29,941 nt of DNA, taken from positions 1-29,941 of the IMG/VR virus record IMGVR_UViG_3300044678_000823. The stretch is one strand, 5' to 3'. The notes beneath the pieces were generated by a model, which saw only the letters and a program-made list of their open reading frames with translations, did no database searches and was not told where the DNA came from. This DNA is from a virus. Numbering within the stretch: the stretch's first letter is position 1; each line of letters begins with the position of its first letter. A program made the position numbers and the translations under genes. This document shows, piece after piece, positions 1-9,300 of the stretch.

Positions 1-1
1 T

Positions 2-790
2 GATTATGAAGAAGCTAAGTTAGATGCAATTAATAACTACGAATTAAATTCAGAACTACCTAATTATGAAACTTTATTAGATACCGAAGACTTATATGCA
101 TTTGATGCTCAATCATCTGGATATGATACATTAATAGATTATTTTGGAACTACACAAACAATAGGAGATTATCCAACACTACCACCAACAGGATCTGTGG
201 TTATTGATTGTCCAATTGGTGCAACACTTACTGGGGAGGTATTTTATGAATATCAACAAATAGGTATGGATAAAAATTCTTTATCAAATGCAGGATTTGG
301 ATTATATGCAAAAAGTGGTACTGGTATTGTTACTGAATTTGATGAAATATTTGGAAACCACCAATTAACTGGAAGTAGAAAAGGAATTTTTCTTGTTAAA
401 GAAGAATTTACTAAAAAAGTAAAAACTCAATTAAGAGGATATCCTACAACACGCTCATTGACGATACCAAATGAGCAAGTTTATTATGAATATATGCCAA
501 CCACCGAATATAAATATAAAGTAGTTCAATTACCTTTTACTGGAAGTATATCACTGGGAACTCAAACTGTAGAAGTTCAATCATTAAATGGTACATTCCT
601 TACTCATTATAGATTTGTTAATAATTTATCAGAAGGATTAAAACGTTCATTTTGGAAAGGGTCTACACAAACAACAGCAACAACTCCTGATGGGTTACCT
701 GCAGTAGAAACATTTACAACTAATCCTAATATTCTTAGAGTGGCTAAGACTGGTAGGGGTTCTGGTGAACCAATACTTGAGGTTGATTAA
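2..790 (+). CDS. Virion (tail/baseplate-like) protein, 5' end outside window
   Basis: The reading frame is open from base 2, so this is the last 262 residues of a larger protein whose start lies before the window. A GTG at 197 is an internal valine codon, not a start. The visible part is rich in Tyr, Thr, Gly and Asn and is predicted to be mostly beta, without cysteine clusters, membrane segments or catalytic motifs. Segments such as GSISLGTQTVEVQSLNGTF look like beta-sandwich strands. It stands directly before a run of virion genes, so a tail or baseplate role is inferred from context only. I do not recognise the family. Its stop codon lies within a sequence repeated at 1501-1522 (see the duplication entries). 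Confidence 0.75.
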   Translation, partial: DYEEAKLDAINNYELNSELPNYETLLDTEDLYAFDAQSSGYDTLIDYFGTTQTIGDYPTLPPTGSVVIDCPIGATLTGEVFYEYQQIGMDKNSLSNAGFGLYAKSGTGIVTEFDEIFGNHQLTGSRKGIFLVKEEFTKKVKTQLRGYPTTRSLTIPNEQVYYEYMPTTEYKYKVVQLPFTGSISLGTQTVEVQSLNGTFLTHYRFVNNLSEGLKRSFWKGSTQTTATTPDGLPAVETFTTNPNILRVAKTGRGSGEPILEVD

Positions 791-811
791 TTTGAAAATA
801 AAAATTACTTC

Positions 812-819
812 TATTTATA
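812..819 (+). promoter_or_regulatory. Candidate phage late promoter element (TATTTATA)
   Basis: Exact TATTTATA starting 31 bases before the ATG at 843. It follows a TTTGAAAATAAAAATTA stretch that recurs before the duplicated gene at 1560. It belongs to the set of such elements placed before virion transcription units in this window. The late-promoter role is inferred from position and recurrence. Confidence 0.55.
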
Positions 820-842
820 GAGTATAGATAAATACATATTAA

Positions 843-1469
843 ATGGCATATTTAGATAACACAGAGATTATAGTAGATGCTATTCTTACAAAAAAGGGTA
901 GATTAAAATTAGCAGCTGGCGAAGAGCTAGGTATAGTAAAATTTGCATTAAGTGATGATGAAGTTGATTATAATTTATATGAAAATAACCATCCAAACGG
1001 TAATTATGATTCTATAATTAGAGGATTACCAATAACGGAAGCAACATCAGATGAAACACAGGTAGTAAGATATAAGTTATTAAGCCTTCCAAAAGGGTCT
1101 GTTTCAATACCTGTTGTATCGTTGGGTATTAATGCAATTACTAGATTTCAATATGAAGGACCTTTTACGATTACACCCCAAACATCTCCTCAAGATGCAA
1201 ATATAACTTCTGGATATACTGCAATTTTATCTGATGCTAGAGCAGGTGTATTAGTTGCATCTGCAAATAACGCATCTTTTATAACTACACCGGTTGCATT
1301 GGGTGACCAAATTGGAGCTACCGCAATTGTTGCAACTGGTACTGAATTTACTTTTACACCAAATCCAGAATTAAGAATTAATATAGCAACTACTATAACT
1401 GTGTATGGTAACGATAGTGGTGGTTCTGTAAGCGTTCCTCTAACTGTAACATATAAAGCAAGAACATAA
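843..1469 (+). CDS. Virion protein, first copy of a tandem pair
   Basis: 208 residues. The N-terminal 70 or so residues (MAYLDNTEIIVDAILTKKG, then KFALSDDEVDYNLYE) match what I remember of a conserved structural-protein head found in marine T4-like myoviruses. The C-terminal part (GYTAILSDARAG, then INIATTITVYGNDSGGSVSV) is beta-rich and resembles an Ig-like fold. The product of the next gene is roughly two-thirds identical over its whole length, with conserved ends. There is no signal peptide or enzyme motif. The start is fixed by the shared N-terminus of the pair and by a TATTTATA element 31 bases upstream. No Shine-Dalgarno is visible (ACATATTAAATG). A virion or tail-decorating role is inferred from context; the molecular function is unknown. 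Confidence 0.85.
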   Translation: MAYLDNTEIIVDAILTKKGRLKLAAGEELGIVKFALSDDEVDYNLYENNHPNGNYDSIIRGLPITEATSDETQVVRYKLLSLPKGSVSIPVVSLGINAITRFQYEGPFTITPQTSPQDANITSGYTAILSDARAGVLVASANNASFITTPVALGDQIGATAIVATGTEFTFTPNPELRINIATTITVYGNDSGGSVSVPLTVTYKART

Positions 1470-1526
1470 TAACATAATACAAATATTATTTTGGAAATAG
1501 ATTAATTTGAAAATAAAAATTAGTTA

Positions 1527-1534
1527 TATTTATA
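1527..1534 (+). promoter_or_regulatory. Candidate phage late promoter element (TATTTATA)
   Basis: Exact TATTTATA within TATATTTATAG, starting 33 bases before the ATG at 1560. It lies in the duplicated copy of the leader seen before 843. A TTTG sits 15 bases before the extended TATATTTA, too close to fit the host promoter spacing of about 20. Confidence 0.55.
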
Positions 1535-1559
1535 GAATATAGAATAAAAACAATTCAAA

Positions 1560-2186
1560 ATGGGATATTTAGATAATTCGGAAATTATAATAGATGCTAT
1601 TCTTACAAAAAAGGGTAGACTGAAATTAGCAGGTGGACAAGACTTAGCAATCACAAAGTTCGCTTTGGGTGATGATGAGATTGATTACACTTTATATGAG
1701 CCAGCACACCCAAAAGGTTCGGCTTATTATGATTCAGCAATAAGAGGAATTCCAGTAACGGAAGCAACTCCAGATGAAACACAGGTATTAAGATACAAAT
1801 TATTAAGCCTTCCAAAAGGCTCTACTTCAGTACCGGTTGTGGAATTGGGTATGAGTTCAATTACAAAGTTCCAATATGATGGACCTATTACAATATCTCC
1901 AAACACAAGTGGTGGTGGAAATATAAATTCTGGTTACACAGCAATCTTATCTGATGCTAGAGCAGGTACATTAATAGCATCTGCAAATAATGCAGCTGTT
2001 GGAACAGCACCTGTTTTCTTAGGTGAAGAAATAGGAACTACTGCAGCTGTTGTAAGTGGTACTGCATTTAGTTTCACACCAAATCAAGCATTGAGAATTA
2101 ATATAGCAACTACTATAACTATTTATGGTAATGATACTGGTGGTTCTGTAAGTATTCCTGTAACTGTAACATATAAAGCAAGATAA
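1560..2186 (+). CDS. Virion protein, second copy of the tandem pair
   Basis: 208 residues, paralogue of the gene at 843. Identical or nearly identical blocks include AILTKKGRLKLA, DETQV-RYKLLSLPKGS, GYTAILSDARAG and LRINIATTIT-YGND-GGSVS. Divergence is concentrated in the middle (about residues 95-165) and in surface-like loops, while the N-terminal block and the C-terminal strands are conserved. This suggests both copies keep the same fold and attachment but present different surfaces. The gene at 2206 follows after 19 bases with no motif of its own and is probably on the same transcript. The function is unknown beyond probable virion structure. Confidence 0.85.
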   Translation: MGYLDNSEIIIDAILTKKGRLKLAGGQDLAITKFALGDDEIDYTLYEPAHPKGSAYYDSAIRGIPVTEATPDETQVLRYKLLSLPKGSTSVPVVELGMSSITKFQYDGPITISPNTSGGGNINSGYTAILSDARAGTLIASANNAAVGTAPVFLGEEIGTTAAVVSGTAFSFTPNQALRINIATTITIYGNDTGGSVSIPVTVTYKAR

Positions 2187-2205
2187 AATAATAAAAGAAT
2201 AGAAT

Positions 2206-3474
2206 ATGGCAAATATAGTAGATACTAATATAACCTCCCAAATAGCTGCAATCGCTAACGCAGCTGCCGGAAATGCGGCAGGTTTGGATGTTGATAGACT
2301 TATTACAGCAATCAATGCTGGTTTAGGTTCAGCTAATCAAATCGGAACACTTACAACTGGAACAACAACTGGTGTTTATAAAAGATTTAGTGAATTTGAT
2401 ATTGTAAAACAAAAAACCGAAGTTGTTACAACTGGTTTATGGAGTGGAGACAGTGGTTCATTAACTAATGCATTTACATCATCTACGCAAGTAGGATTGA
2501 CTAGTGCACAATATTATTATAATGTATATGATTATCATCCATTAGTATATTCAGATAAAGCTGAAGTTCAATTTGCAGTAGCATATGGACACGTTGATGG
2601 TAGTGGTTCATTATCATTAACAAATGATGATAATTCATTGTTAGCATCTAAAGCAACATACGCTCAATATAAATCAATGTTGTTAGAACCAACTGATACA
2701 AGATTTACTGTACCTAAATCAAATGGTACAACTGCAAATATAAATGATATATATGTTGTCAATTTAAGTAGAGCGAGATTCAGAGAAAAAATTGATGCAG
2801 GAAACTGGTCAATGGCACTTTCTGGCTCAAATGGTAGATTTAAATTTATTGATAATAGTGGTAAGAAATTTAGTGATGAAAATGGATTGACTGGTAGAGT
2901 ATTCCAAGTGGGTGTTGGTGAATTGAATTTAGGAACTCAAAACGAAGCAACTATTACATCTTTATATGATACTACATCTGGTGAAGGATTTGGTTTATTT
3001 TATCCTGATAGAGGTATTATCGTTCTTAATCCTAGAGCAGTAGGTAATACTGTTGGTAATGTTTGGAACGAGGAATTCCAAGCTGTAGCTCACTTAGCAC
3101 CTGGTGGAGCTGGAGCAACATCAGCACCGGATAACGTAACATCAACTGCAGCTGAGCAATACTATCATAAGAGATTATACTACGCAATCAAAGCTGGTAA
3201 AGATTTTGAAATGAGAAGAACGGAAAATATATCAACTCAGCATTTCTTTGTAAGAGCAACAAATAGAGAATTCAATTACTCTAACAATCCTACATATGTA
3301 AAAGCAGATGGTACATTTACCGAAACTACTTTCAAAACTGACCCATATAGTTATATAACAACTGTAGGTCTTTATAATGACTCAAATGAATTAATAGCAG
3401 TTGCTAAAACATCGCAACCTGTTGCAAAATCATTTGATAAGGAAGTATTGATTAAAGTTAAATTATCATACTAA
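2206..3474 (+). CDS. Virion/tail structural protein with conserved FNYS-NP C-terminal domain
   Basis: 422 residues. An Ala/Asn-rich N-terminus is followed by a long Ser/Thr/Gly-rich beta region and a distinctive C-terminal part. That part has YPDRGIIVLNP near residue 267, then FFVRATNREFNYSNNPTYV, ITTVGLYNDSNELIAVAKTS and a final Lys/Val-rich strand (KEVLIKVKLSY). I recall close matches to this C-terminal block in structural proteins of marine T4-like phages, without an assigned function. The gene at 3554 carries a related C-terminal domain. A strong terminator follows 15 bases after the stop, so this is the last gene of its unit. The start ATG lies 19 bases after the previous stop, in an A-rich leader. 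Confidence 0.85.
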   Translation: MANIVDTNITSQIAAIANAAAGNAAGLDVDRLITAINAGLGSANQIGTLTTGTTTGVYKRFSEFDIVKQKTEVVTTGLWSGDSGSLTNAFTSSTQVGLTSAQYYYNVYDYHPLVYSDKAEVQFAVAYGHVDGSGSLSLTNDDNSLLASKATYAQYKSMLLEPTDTRFTVPKSNGTTANINDIYVVNLSRARFREKIDAGNWSMALSGSNGRFKFIDNSGKKFSDENGLTGRVFQVGVGELNLGTQNEATITSLYDTTSGEGFGLFYPDRGIIVLNPRAVGNTVGNVWNEEFQAVAHLAPGGAGATSAPDNVTSTAAEQYYHKRLYYAIKAGKDFEMRRTENISTQHFFVRATNREFNYSNNPTYVKADGTFTETTFKTDPYSYITTVGLYNDSNELIAVAKTSQPVAKSFDKEVLIKVKLSY

Positions 3475-3488
3475 TATAATTAAAAAAT

Positions 3489-3523
3489 AACGAAATTTAA
3501 CCCCCTATTGGGGGTTTTTCGTT
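3489..3523 (+). terminator. Intrinsic terminator after the virion gene ending at 3474
   Basis: The inner stem AACCCCC (3499-3505) pairs with GGGGGTT (3510-3516) around a four-base TATT loop and is followed by a T run. An outer arm AACGAAA (3489-3495) can pair with TTTCGTT (3517-3523). The C5/G5 core stands out sharply in such AT-rich DNA. It separates the transcript ending at 3474 from the unit starting with the element at 3531. Confidence 0.9.
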
Positions 3524-3530
3524 AAATGAA

Positions 3531-3538
3531 TATTTATA
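3531..3538 (+). promoter_or_regulatory. Candidate phage late promoter element (TATTTATA)
   Basis: Exact TATTTATA only eight bases after the terminator hairpin and starting 23 bases before the ATG at 3554. The terminator-then-element arrangement supports a real transcription start here. Confidence 0.6.
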
Positions 3539-3553
3539 CTAAATACGAATTGA

Positions 3554-4495
3554 ATGTTTAAAGAAATTCCTAAATCCGATATTGTTATTAGACCTATTAA
3601 GGTTTATAAAGAATGGAGATTGGATGAGAATGATATATCTCCAATATTTGCCACTAGTGGTAGTATTGGTAATTATGATGAAGAAATTGATGAAAAATCA
3701 CAAGGAATTTCTAAAATATCATTATTCCGTTCAATAAAAGCACAATTTTATCTAAACCCAGAAACATCATCGGTTATGACTGAAGTGGGTAGGAGAAAAT
3801 CATACGCATCTAAAGATGAAAGAGTTTTAGAATCTAATTTAGTAGTATTGCCAATACCACGTAGTTATTATGGTGAGGGAATAAAAGTTGGTACTGTTAT
3901 ATTGGAAGATGAACAGGCTCTAAGAACATATACAGACGATGGATACTCTAATTTAGTTGATGTAACTGGTAGTATATGGGGTAATATATTTTATGATAGA
4001 GGATTAGTAGTTGTAACAAAAGATGTAGTTAGTGGGTCGGTATTATCACAGTTTACTTTAAGTTATCGTTCTACAAAAACAATATTTGAAAATGAAATAT
4101 TTCTTTCGGTATTAGAAAATGAATATAATTATTCTCAAAACCCATCTGCTGTTATAGAAGATGGTGGAAAACGAACTAAAATTTTAGTAACAAATCCTTG
4201 GGACCCTTCTGGTAGAACCTCTGTTAGTGCATCTATTTGGGAAAGTGGAATACGATATATTAGAAATAAAAATAGACCTTTTACATCATCATTAAATCCA
4301 AAAGTATTTGGTAGTTTTGATGATTATATGGAAAATAATACAAACGATAGAACTGGTTCATTTATAGCGCCATTTATAACAACAATTGGATTATATGATG
4401 ACTCATTAAATATGGTTGCAGTAGCTAAATTACCTGTACCAATTAAGTCATTACCAGACTATCCTGTAAACTTTATAATTAGATTTGATACTTAA
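3554..4495 (+). CDS. Virion/tail structural protein, C-terminal domain shared with the 2206 gene
   Basis: 313 residues. The C-terminal half aligns by eye with the 422-residue protein just upstream. IFYDRGLVVVTKD matches YPDRGIIVLNP, NEYNYSQNPSAV matches REFNYSNNPTYV, and FITTIGLYDDSLNMVAVAK matches YITTVGLYNDSNELIAVAK. Both end in an alternating hydrophobic strand. The N-terminal part (KSDIVIRPIKVYKEWRL) is unrelated and may form a separate contact. There is no signal peptide, membrane span or catalytic signature. It is probably a tail or baseplate component whose shared domain binds the same partner as its paralogue. It has its own candidate late element and follows a terminator. Confidence 0.85.
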   Translation: MFKEIPKSDIVIRPIKVYKEWRLDENDISPIFATSGSIGNYDEEIDEKSQGISKISLFRSIKAQFYLNPETSSVMTEVGRRKSYASKDERVLESNLVVLPIPRSYYGEGIKVGTVILEDEQALRTYTDDGYSNLVDVTGSIWGNIFYDRGLVVVTKDVVSGSVLSQFTLSYRSTKTIFENEIFLSVLENEYNYSQNPSAVIEDGGKRTKILVTNPWDPSGRTSVSASIWESGIRYIRNKNRPFTSSLNPKVFGSFDDYMENNTNDRTGSFIAPFITTIGLYDDSLNMVAVAKLPVPIKSLPDYPVNFIIRFDT

Positions 4496-4510
4496 ACTGA
4501 ATAATTGTTA

Positions 4511-4518
4511 TATTTATA
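4511..4518 (+). promoter_or_regulatory. Candidate phage late promoter element (TATTTATA)
   Basis: Exact TATTTATA in GTTATATTTATATG, starting 28 bases before the ATG at 4539. Confidence 0.55.
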
Positions 4519-4538
4519 TGTACAATAAATAATAGATA

Positions 4539-4787
4539 ATGGCATCATTAATAGAAAAATTAGCAAAAGAAGCACCGATTTCATCTAAGGCAAAGATAAG
4601 TGTAAACGATAAAACTCCATATTCGGAAGGTACTGGTGTTGATGCTAGTAAAAACGCAGACCCTAAAGTACTAACCGATAAAAAGTTAGCACAAGGACGT
4701 AAATACGGAGAATTGGGCGGAGGTAGTAAGTTTACAGGAGGATATACTCCGACTAAAACTTATTCTTCTACAATTATTAAGAAGTAA
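4539..4787 (+). CDS. Small protein of unknown function, probably virion-associated
   Basis: 82 residues, Lys-, Gly-, Ser- and Thr-rich and low in bulky hydrophobics. The N-terminus (SLIEKLAKEAPI) could be a short amphipathic helix; the rest looks extended or disordered. I do not recognise a family. It has its own TATTTATA element, as the virion genes do, and the next gene starts three bases after its stop. Its placement at the end of the virion block suggests a small structural or assembly protein, but this is an inference from context. Confidence 0.7.
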   Translation: MASLIEKLAKEAPISSKAKISVNDKTPYSEGTGVDASKNADPKVLTDKKLAQGRKYGELGGGSKFTGGYTPTKTYSSTIIKK

Positions 4788-4790
4788 TCA

Positions 4791-5201
4791 ATGAGCTGGA
4801 AATTTAATGGAAATATTGTTACAGAAGAAACCACACCTGAAGGTGCTGTTGGGTTTGTCTATAAAATGATACATATCCCAACCGGTAGATTCTATATAGG
4901 TAAAAAATCTCTATCTCAAACCAGAAGATTAAAGCCCCTTAAGGGAAAGACTCGTAAAAGGGTTGTAAAGAAAGCATCTGATTGGGAGAAATACTATTCA
5001 TCAAACGAATGGATTAAGTCGGAAGTAAAAGCTGGAAACGCTGAATACTTTGAAAGAGAAATCATTCAATTTTGTTTTTCAAAGAAATCCTTATCATATT
5101 ACGAAATTAAATGGCAATTTCATTACGATGTCCTTGCCAACGAACAAGCAATAAACGAAAACCTTATGGGGAAGTTCTTCCGTAGGGATATTATAAATTA
5201 A
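4791..5201 (+). CDS. SegE-like GIY-YIG endonuclease
   Basis: 136 residues. The GIY-YIG core is visible as GFVYKMIHIPTGRFYIGKKS: G21-F-V-Y24 replaces GIY, and Y35-I-G37 supplies YIG. A basic stretch follows (residues 44-62, many Lys/Arg), then the W-K-Y-YSS-W-K segment typical of the SegE type, and a likely catalytic Glu (E105, in SYYEIKWQFHY). A C-terminal Asn (N124) may close the fold. GIY-YIG enzymes cut double-stranded DNA. The T4 Seg proteins are free-standing homing endonucleases that spread their own locus. No separate DNA-binding domain is present. It lies between virion genes and replication genes, three bases after the upstream stop. Selfish homing or a recruited recombination role are both possible. 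Confidence 0.8.
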   Translation: MSWKFNGNIVTEETTPEGAVGFVYKMIHIPTGRFYIGKKSLSQTRRLKPLKGKTRKRVVKKASDWEKYYSSNEWIKSEVKAGNAEYFEREIIQFCFSKKSLSYYEIKWQFHYDVLANEQAINENLMGKFFRRDIIN

Positions 5202-5205
5202 AGTT

Positions 5206-5406
5206 ATGACAATACCTGAAATCGCAAAGAAGTACGGAATCTCCGAAGCTTATTTAAACGCAAAAGATGATGCACTACAAATAGCAGCTGCATCTTTAGT
5301 AGACCTTAAAGGAATGTTGGAAGCAAACCACCCAAAAGCACCAATTGCAGCAAAAATGCAGTTTTTAGCTGATTTCCTTTATGATGTAAAGAATTCCAAT
5401 CATTAA
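5206..5406 (+). CDS. Small protein of unknown function
   Basis: 66 residues, starting four bases after the endonuclease gene, so probably translated from the same message. The first 17 residues (MTIPEIAKKYGISEAYL) resemble half of a helix-turn-helix, and the remainder is an Ala/Leu-rich helical stretch. It is too short and generic for a family call. It ends just before the host-type promoter of the primase unit; TTTG of that promoter begins at its stop codon. Confidence 0.65.
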   Translation: MTIPEIAKKYGISEAYLNAKDDALQIAAASLVDLKGMLEANHPKAPIAAKMQFLADFLYDVKNSNH

Positions 5407-5438
5407 TTTGGATAATTCCCAAAAAAGTTGTATATTTG
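5407..5438 (+). promoter_or_regulatory. Bacteroidota host-type promoter for primase/recombination unit
   Basis: TTTG (5407-5410), 20-base spacer, TATATTTG (5431-5438). This matches the Bacteroidota primary sigma consensus of a -33 TTTG and a -7 TAnnTTTG. The ATG at 5456 begins 18 bases after the last base of the -7 element, so the leader is short. The promoter before 17880 has the same spacer, the same TATATTTG and the same distance to ATG. Probably transcribed by unmodified host polymerase early in infection. Confidence 0.8.
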
Positions 5439-5455
5439 TATAGAATATACCAATT

Positions 5456-6394
5456 ATGCTATCTGGGAAGAATAAACTAACGGTCATTAATATTTTGGAC
5501 ACCGCATTGGGTGTAGGTTCATCTTTGAAAGGAAATGAACAGGCACATCATTGTCCATTTTGTAATCATCATAAGAAGAAACTTCAGGTAAACTTAGATA
5601 CTCAAAGATGGCACTGTTGGGTATGTGATTCAAAGGGAAGGTCAATACAATCCCTTCTTCGCAAACTCAATGTGGATATAAGAGACCTTAATAGATTGAA
5701 AGATATCTATGGTGAGGATGATTATACCTTAGTTGAAAAAGATGAGTATGTGGCTAAGTTACAATTACCATCAGAATTCAAACAATTGCACTTCAAACCA
5801 AAAGGATTCAACCCTGAATACAATCAAGCTATTAACTACCTTAAAGAAAGAGGAATTACCCAAGCTGATATCGTTAAATACAACATCGGATATTGTTCTG
5901 ATGGATTATACTTTGGCAGAATCATTGTACCTTCGTATGATGAGAATGGTGACTTGAATTACTTCGTAGCTCGTTCATATTACAAAGAAGAACGAATGAA
6001 GTATAAGAATCCACCTGTTAATAGAGATGTAATTGTGTTTGATAATCAAATCAATTGGAACGAACCTATTACTTTGTGTGAGGGTGTGTTTGATTCATTC
6101 TCAATTAAAAGAAATTGTATTCCTTTGCTTGGTAAGTTTTTATTGAGTAAATTAAAGAATAAGATTATAGAGAAAGGAGTTAAGGAAGTAACAATTATAT
6201 TGGATTCAGATGCTATTGCAGATTCAACTAAACATACTGATTACTTTTTAAAGAACGGAATCAAAGTTCGTAACATTATACCAACGGATAAGGATGCTGG
6301 TGAGATGGGATTCAAAAAAGTAAACGAACTCCTAAAAGGAGCAAAACAAACTGGATGGGATGACTTAGTTCTATCCAAACTAAATAATATATGA
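5456..6394 (+). CDS. DnaG-type DNA primase (zinc ribbon plus TOPRIM)
   Basis: 312 residues, near the length of T4 gp61 (342). The N-terminal zinc ribbon has two Cys pairs, C33-P-F-C36 and C54-W-V-C57. The TOPRIM core is clear: ITLCEGVFDSF with the catalytic Glu at 209, and VTIILDSDAI with Asp 250 and Asp 252 binding metal. IPLLG (222-226) lies between them. Such primases make RNA primers for lagging-strand synthesis with the replicative helicase; no helicase domain is fused here and none is seen in the window. The stop codon overlaps the next start (ATGA at 6391-6394), so primase and the SbcDC-like protein are translationally coupled. Expression is from the host-type promoter 18 bases upstream, which supports early synthesis. 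Confidence 0.92.
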   Translation: MLSGKNKLTVINILDTALGVGSSLKGNEQAHHCPFCNHHKKKLQVNLDTQRWHCWVCDSKGRSIQSLLRKLNVDIRDLNRLKDIYGEDDYTLVEKDEYVAKLQLPSEFKQLHFKPKGFNPEYNQAINYLKERGITQADIVKYNIGYCSDGLYFGRIIVPSYDENGDLNYFVARSYYKEERMKYKNPPVNRDVIVFDNQINWNEPITLCEGVFDSFSIKRNCIPLLGKFLLSKLKNKIIEKGVKEVTIILDSDAIADSTKHTDYFLKNGIKVRNIIPTDKDAGEMGFKKVNELLKGAKQTGWDDLVLSKLNNI

Positions 6395-9300
6395 GGTTAA
6401 AGAGAATTTATCACATTGCGGATATACACATTCGTAATATCAAAAGACACAAAGAGTTTAGAGAAGTATTTTACTCAATGTTCGAAGAAATCAAAAAAAG
6501 AGGAACGGACGATTCTATTATCTACTTAGCTGGAGATATAGCTCATGCTAAATTGGAAATGAGTCCTGAATTAGTAAGTGAGATTAGCTGGTTGTTTACG
6601 GAATGTAACAAACTATGTCCTACTATTGTAATCGCTGGTAATCACGATTGTAATATGAACAATGCGGATAGATTAGATGTACTTACTCCAATCGTTGATG
6701 CATTGAAGTTACCAAACCTAACGTATTTAAAAGATACGCAAGTTTACGGAATTGGAGATGTTGATTTTGCAGTATTTAGTATATTTGATAACAAAGATAA
6801 TTGGCCTAAAGCCGATACTCTATTTGGTAATAAGAAGATTGCACTATTTCATGGACCTGTTGATAACTCTGCAACCGATGTGGGGTATGTGGTTAGTAGT
6901 AGACACTTTACAACTGAAATATTTGATGGATATGATTTAGCTCTATTGGGAGATATTCATAAAAGACAAGAGATGATATCACCAAGCGGATGTAAGGTGG
7001 TATATGCTGGTTCTTTGGTACAACAAAACTTCGGTGAAACCTTAGACAAGCACGGATTCTTAGTTTGGGATTTAGATACAATGACCTATGAGGAAGTTGA
7101 TATCCAAAACGATTACGGATACTATACTTTGGATGTGGATGGTGGTATTGTGCCGGATGTAACTGATATGCCGTTATACCCTCGTTTAAGAGTGAGGATA
7201 ACTAATACGGATACCGCAGATACCAAACGAATGATGGCCGATATTACGGCAAAGTATGGTGTGGAAGATTTTACAATCATTAGAACGGATACATTCAATA
7301 AGAAGAAAACCAACGATAGAGAAGTAAGGTTGGAAGTAGACAGCATAGCTGATATAAACCATCAAAACTCTTTAATAGGGGAATATGTGGAACGTATGAT
7401 GCCATTCGTAACGAAAGAGGATTTGGATGGAATAGAGAAAATCAATCGTGACATTAATAGTAGAATACAACCATCAGAACTACAAAGAAACATAAGCTGG
7501 AAACCAATTAAGTTTGATTTCAGTAATATGTTCTCATACGGAGAAAGAAATGTAATTAACTTTGATAAGGTAACTGGATTGATGGGATTATTCGCACCAA
7601 ATGCACAAGGTAAATCATCCCTATTTGATGCAATCTCATTTTGTTTATTTGATAAGTGTAGTAGGGCTTATAAAGCATCTGCTATTATGAACAATCGTAA
7701 AGCAGATTTCCATTGCCAATTAGAATTCTCCGTTGATGGAGTTACTTATGGTATTCGTAGAGAGGGTAGAACAATCAATAAGGGAAAGAACGTAAAAGTG
7801 GATGTGGACTTTTGGAGAGAGGGAGATAGTGGTAGAGAATCACTTAATGGAACGGAACGTAGAGATACAAACCAAGTCATTGAAACCTATGTAGGAAGAT
7901 ATGAGGATTTCATTATGACTGCACTTTCCTTACAAGCTAACAACGCACTATTCATTGATAAATCACAATCCGAAAGGAAAGATTTGATGGCTCAGTTTAT
8001 GGGCTTGGATATATTTGATAAGTTGTATGATACTGCTACCAATGATATCAAAGATGTGAATGCACTTATCAGAAATTTCAGAAAGACCGACTTCACTTCG
8101 GAATTAGCCCAAAAAGAAAACGACTTGAATTCAAAGAGGGAGGAGTATGATAGTTTAGATGCGGAGAAGTTAGAATTGGAAAGTAGAAAGAGTGAGTTGG
8201 ATGAGCAAATTGTAGGATTATCTCAACAAATTATTCCAATACAAGGTAATTTAGATATTGATGAATTAAATCGTAATGTTAAAAAGATTGAAACGGATTT
8301 AACAATTTGGGGAGATGGTAAGTTTGATAAAATTCAAAAGCATACTGAAACAAAAGAATTAGTAAGAGAAGCCAAAGAAATGGTTGATTCTAAACTTACT
8401 ATAAATGGAACTGATATTGGTGATGCTCAAATCCAATTGAATTTAGTTAAAGGACAAATCAAAGATACCCTACATCAGATTGAATTATTAGAAAGTGGTA
8501 TTAAACATAATAAAGAAAAGTTATCACACTTAGCAGAGCATGAGTATGACCCTAATTGTAATTTTTGTATGAACAATATATTCGTAAAAGATGCAAAGGA
8601 AACTGAAAAGAAATTAGGTGAACAATCAAATCAATTAGAAACACTAAATATTTTACATGGTGCTCTTATAACTCAATTAGGTGAATTGGCTGGAGTTGAA
8701 GACCAATTCAAACAATGGAAACAATGGACTGATGAACACAAAAGATTAATTGTAGTAAGAGATAGATTGGAATCAGATATTAAGACTTGTGATAGTAAAA
8801 TTGAATTATTACAACTCCAATTAGAAAGAGTAAAAGCGGATATTAAAACATACAACGATAATGTAGAAACAATTACAAACAATCAGGCATTAGATATTCA
8901 AATTCAAAATGTTCGTAGAGAGAAAAAGGGGGTTGAAATACAAATATCCGATGTGAACAAACTTATGTTAAAATTAATGTCAGAGGTAGGTGCAACAAAA
9001 ACCTACATTGATAATATGGTAGCTAAGATGGAGGAAGTAAAAGAATTGGAAACTAAAAATCAATTATATACATTCTACTTAGATGCGGTTAAGAAAGATG
9101 GTGTACCTTACGAACTAATATCCAAAGCACTTCCAGCAATTGAAAATGAAGTGAACAACATATTAGGGCAGGTAGTTGATTTCTCAATATCAATGGATAC
9201 CGATGGAAAGAACATTAACGCTAGAATCGTTTATGAGGACCAGGAATGGGCTCTTGAGATGTGTAGTGGTATGGAGAAGTTCATATCGGGATTAGCGATT

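Larger units (their letters stand above)
786..2186 (+). repeat. Tandem gene duplication including upstream promoter
   Basis: Two units with a period of about 715 bases. Unit 1 (about 786-1469) and unit 2 (about 1501-2186) each begin with ATTAATTTGAAAATAAAAAT, then carry a TATTTATA element, then a 208-residue ORF. In unit 1 the repeat begins inside the stop region of the preceding gene (GATTAATTTG). Unit 2 keeps the same GATTAATTTG although no gene ends there, as expected if the duplication breakpoint lay in the 3' end of the upstream gene. Confidence 0.8.

Noticed and set aside
509-516. A T4-type late promoter TATAAATA on the + strand
   Set aside because: It lies inside a coding region with no gene start downstream within reach; one chance match is expected in DNA this AT-rich.
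197-790. A separate 197-residue gene starting at GTG 197
   Set aside because: The frame is open back to base 2 with continuous coding character, so the GTG is an internal Val codon of a gene entering from upstream.
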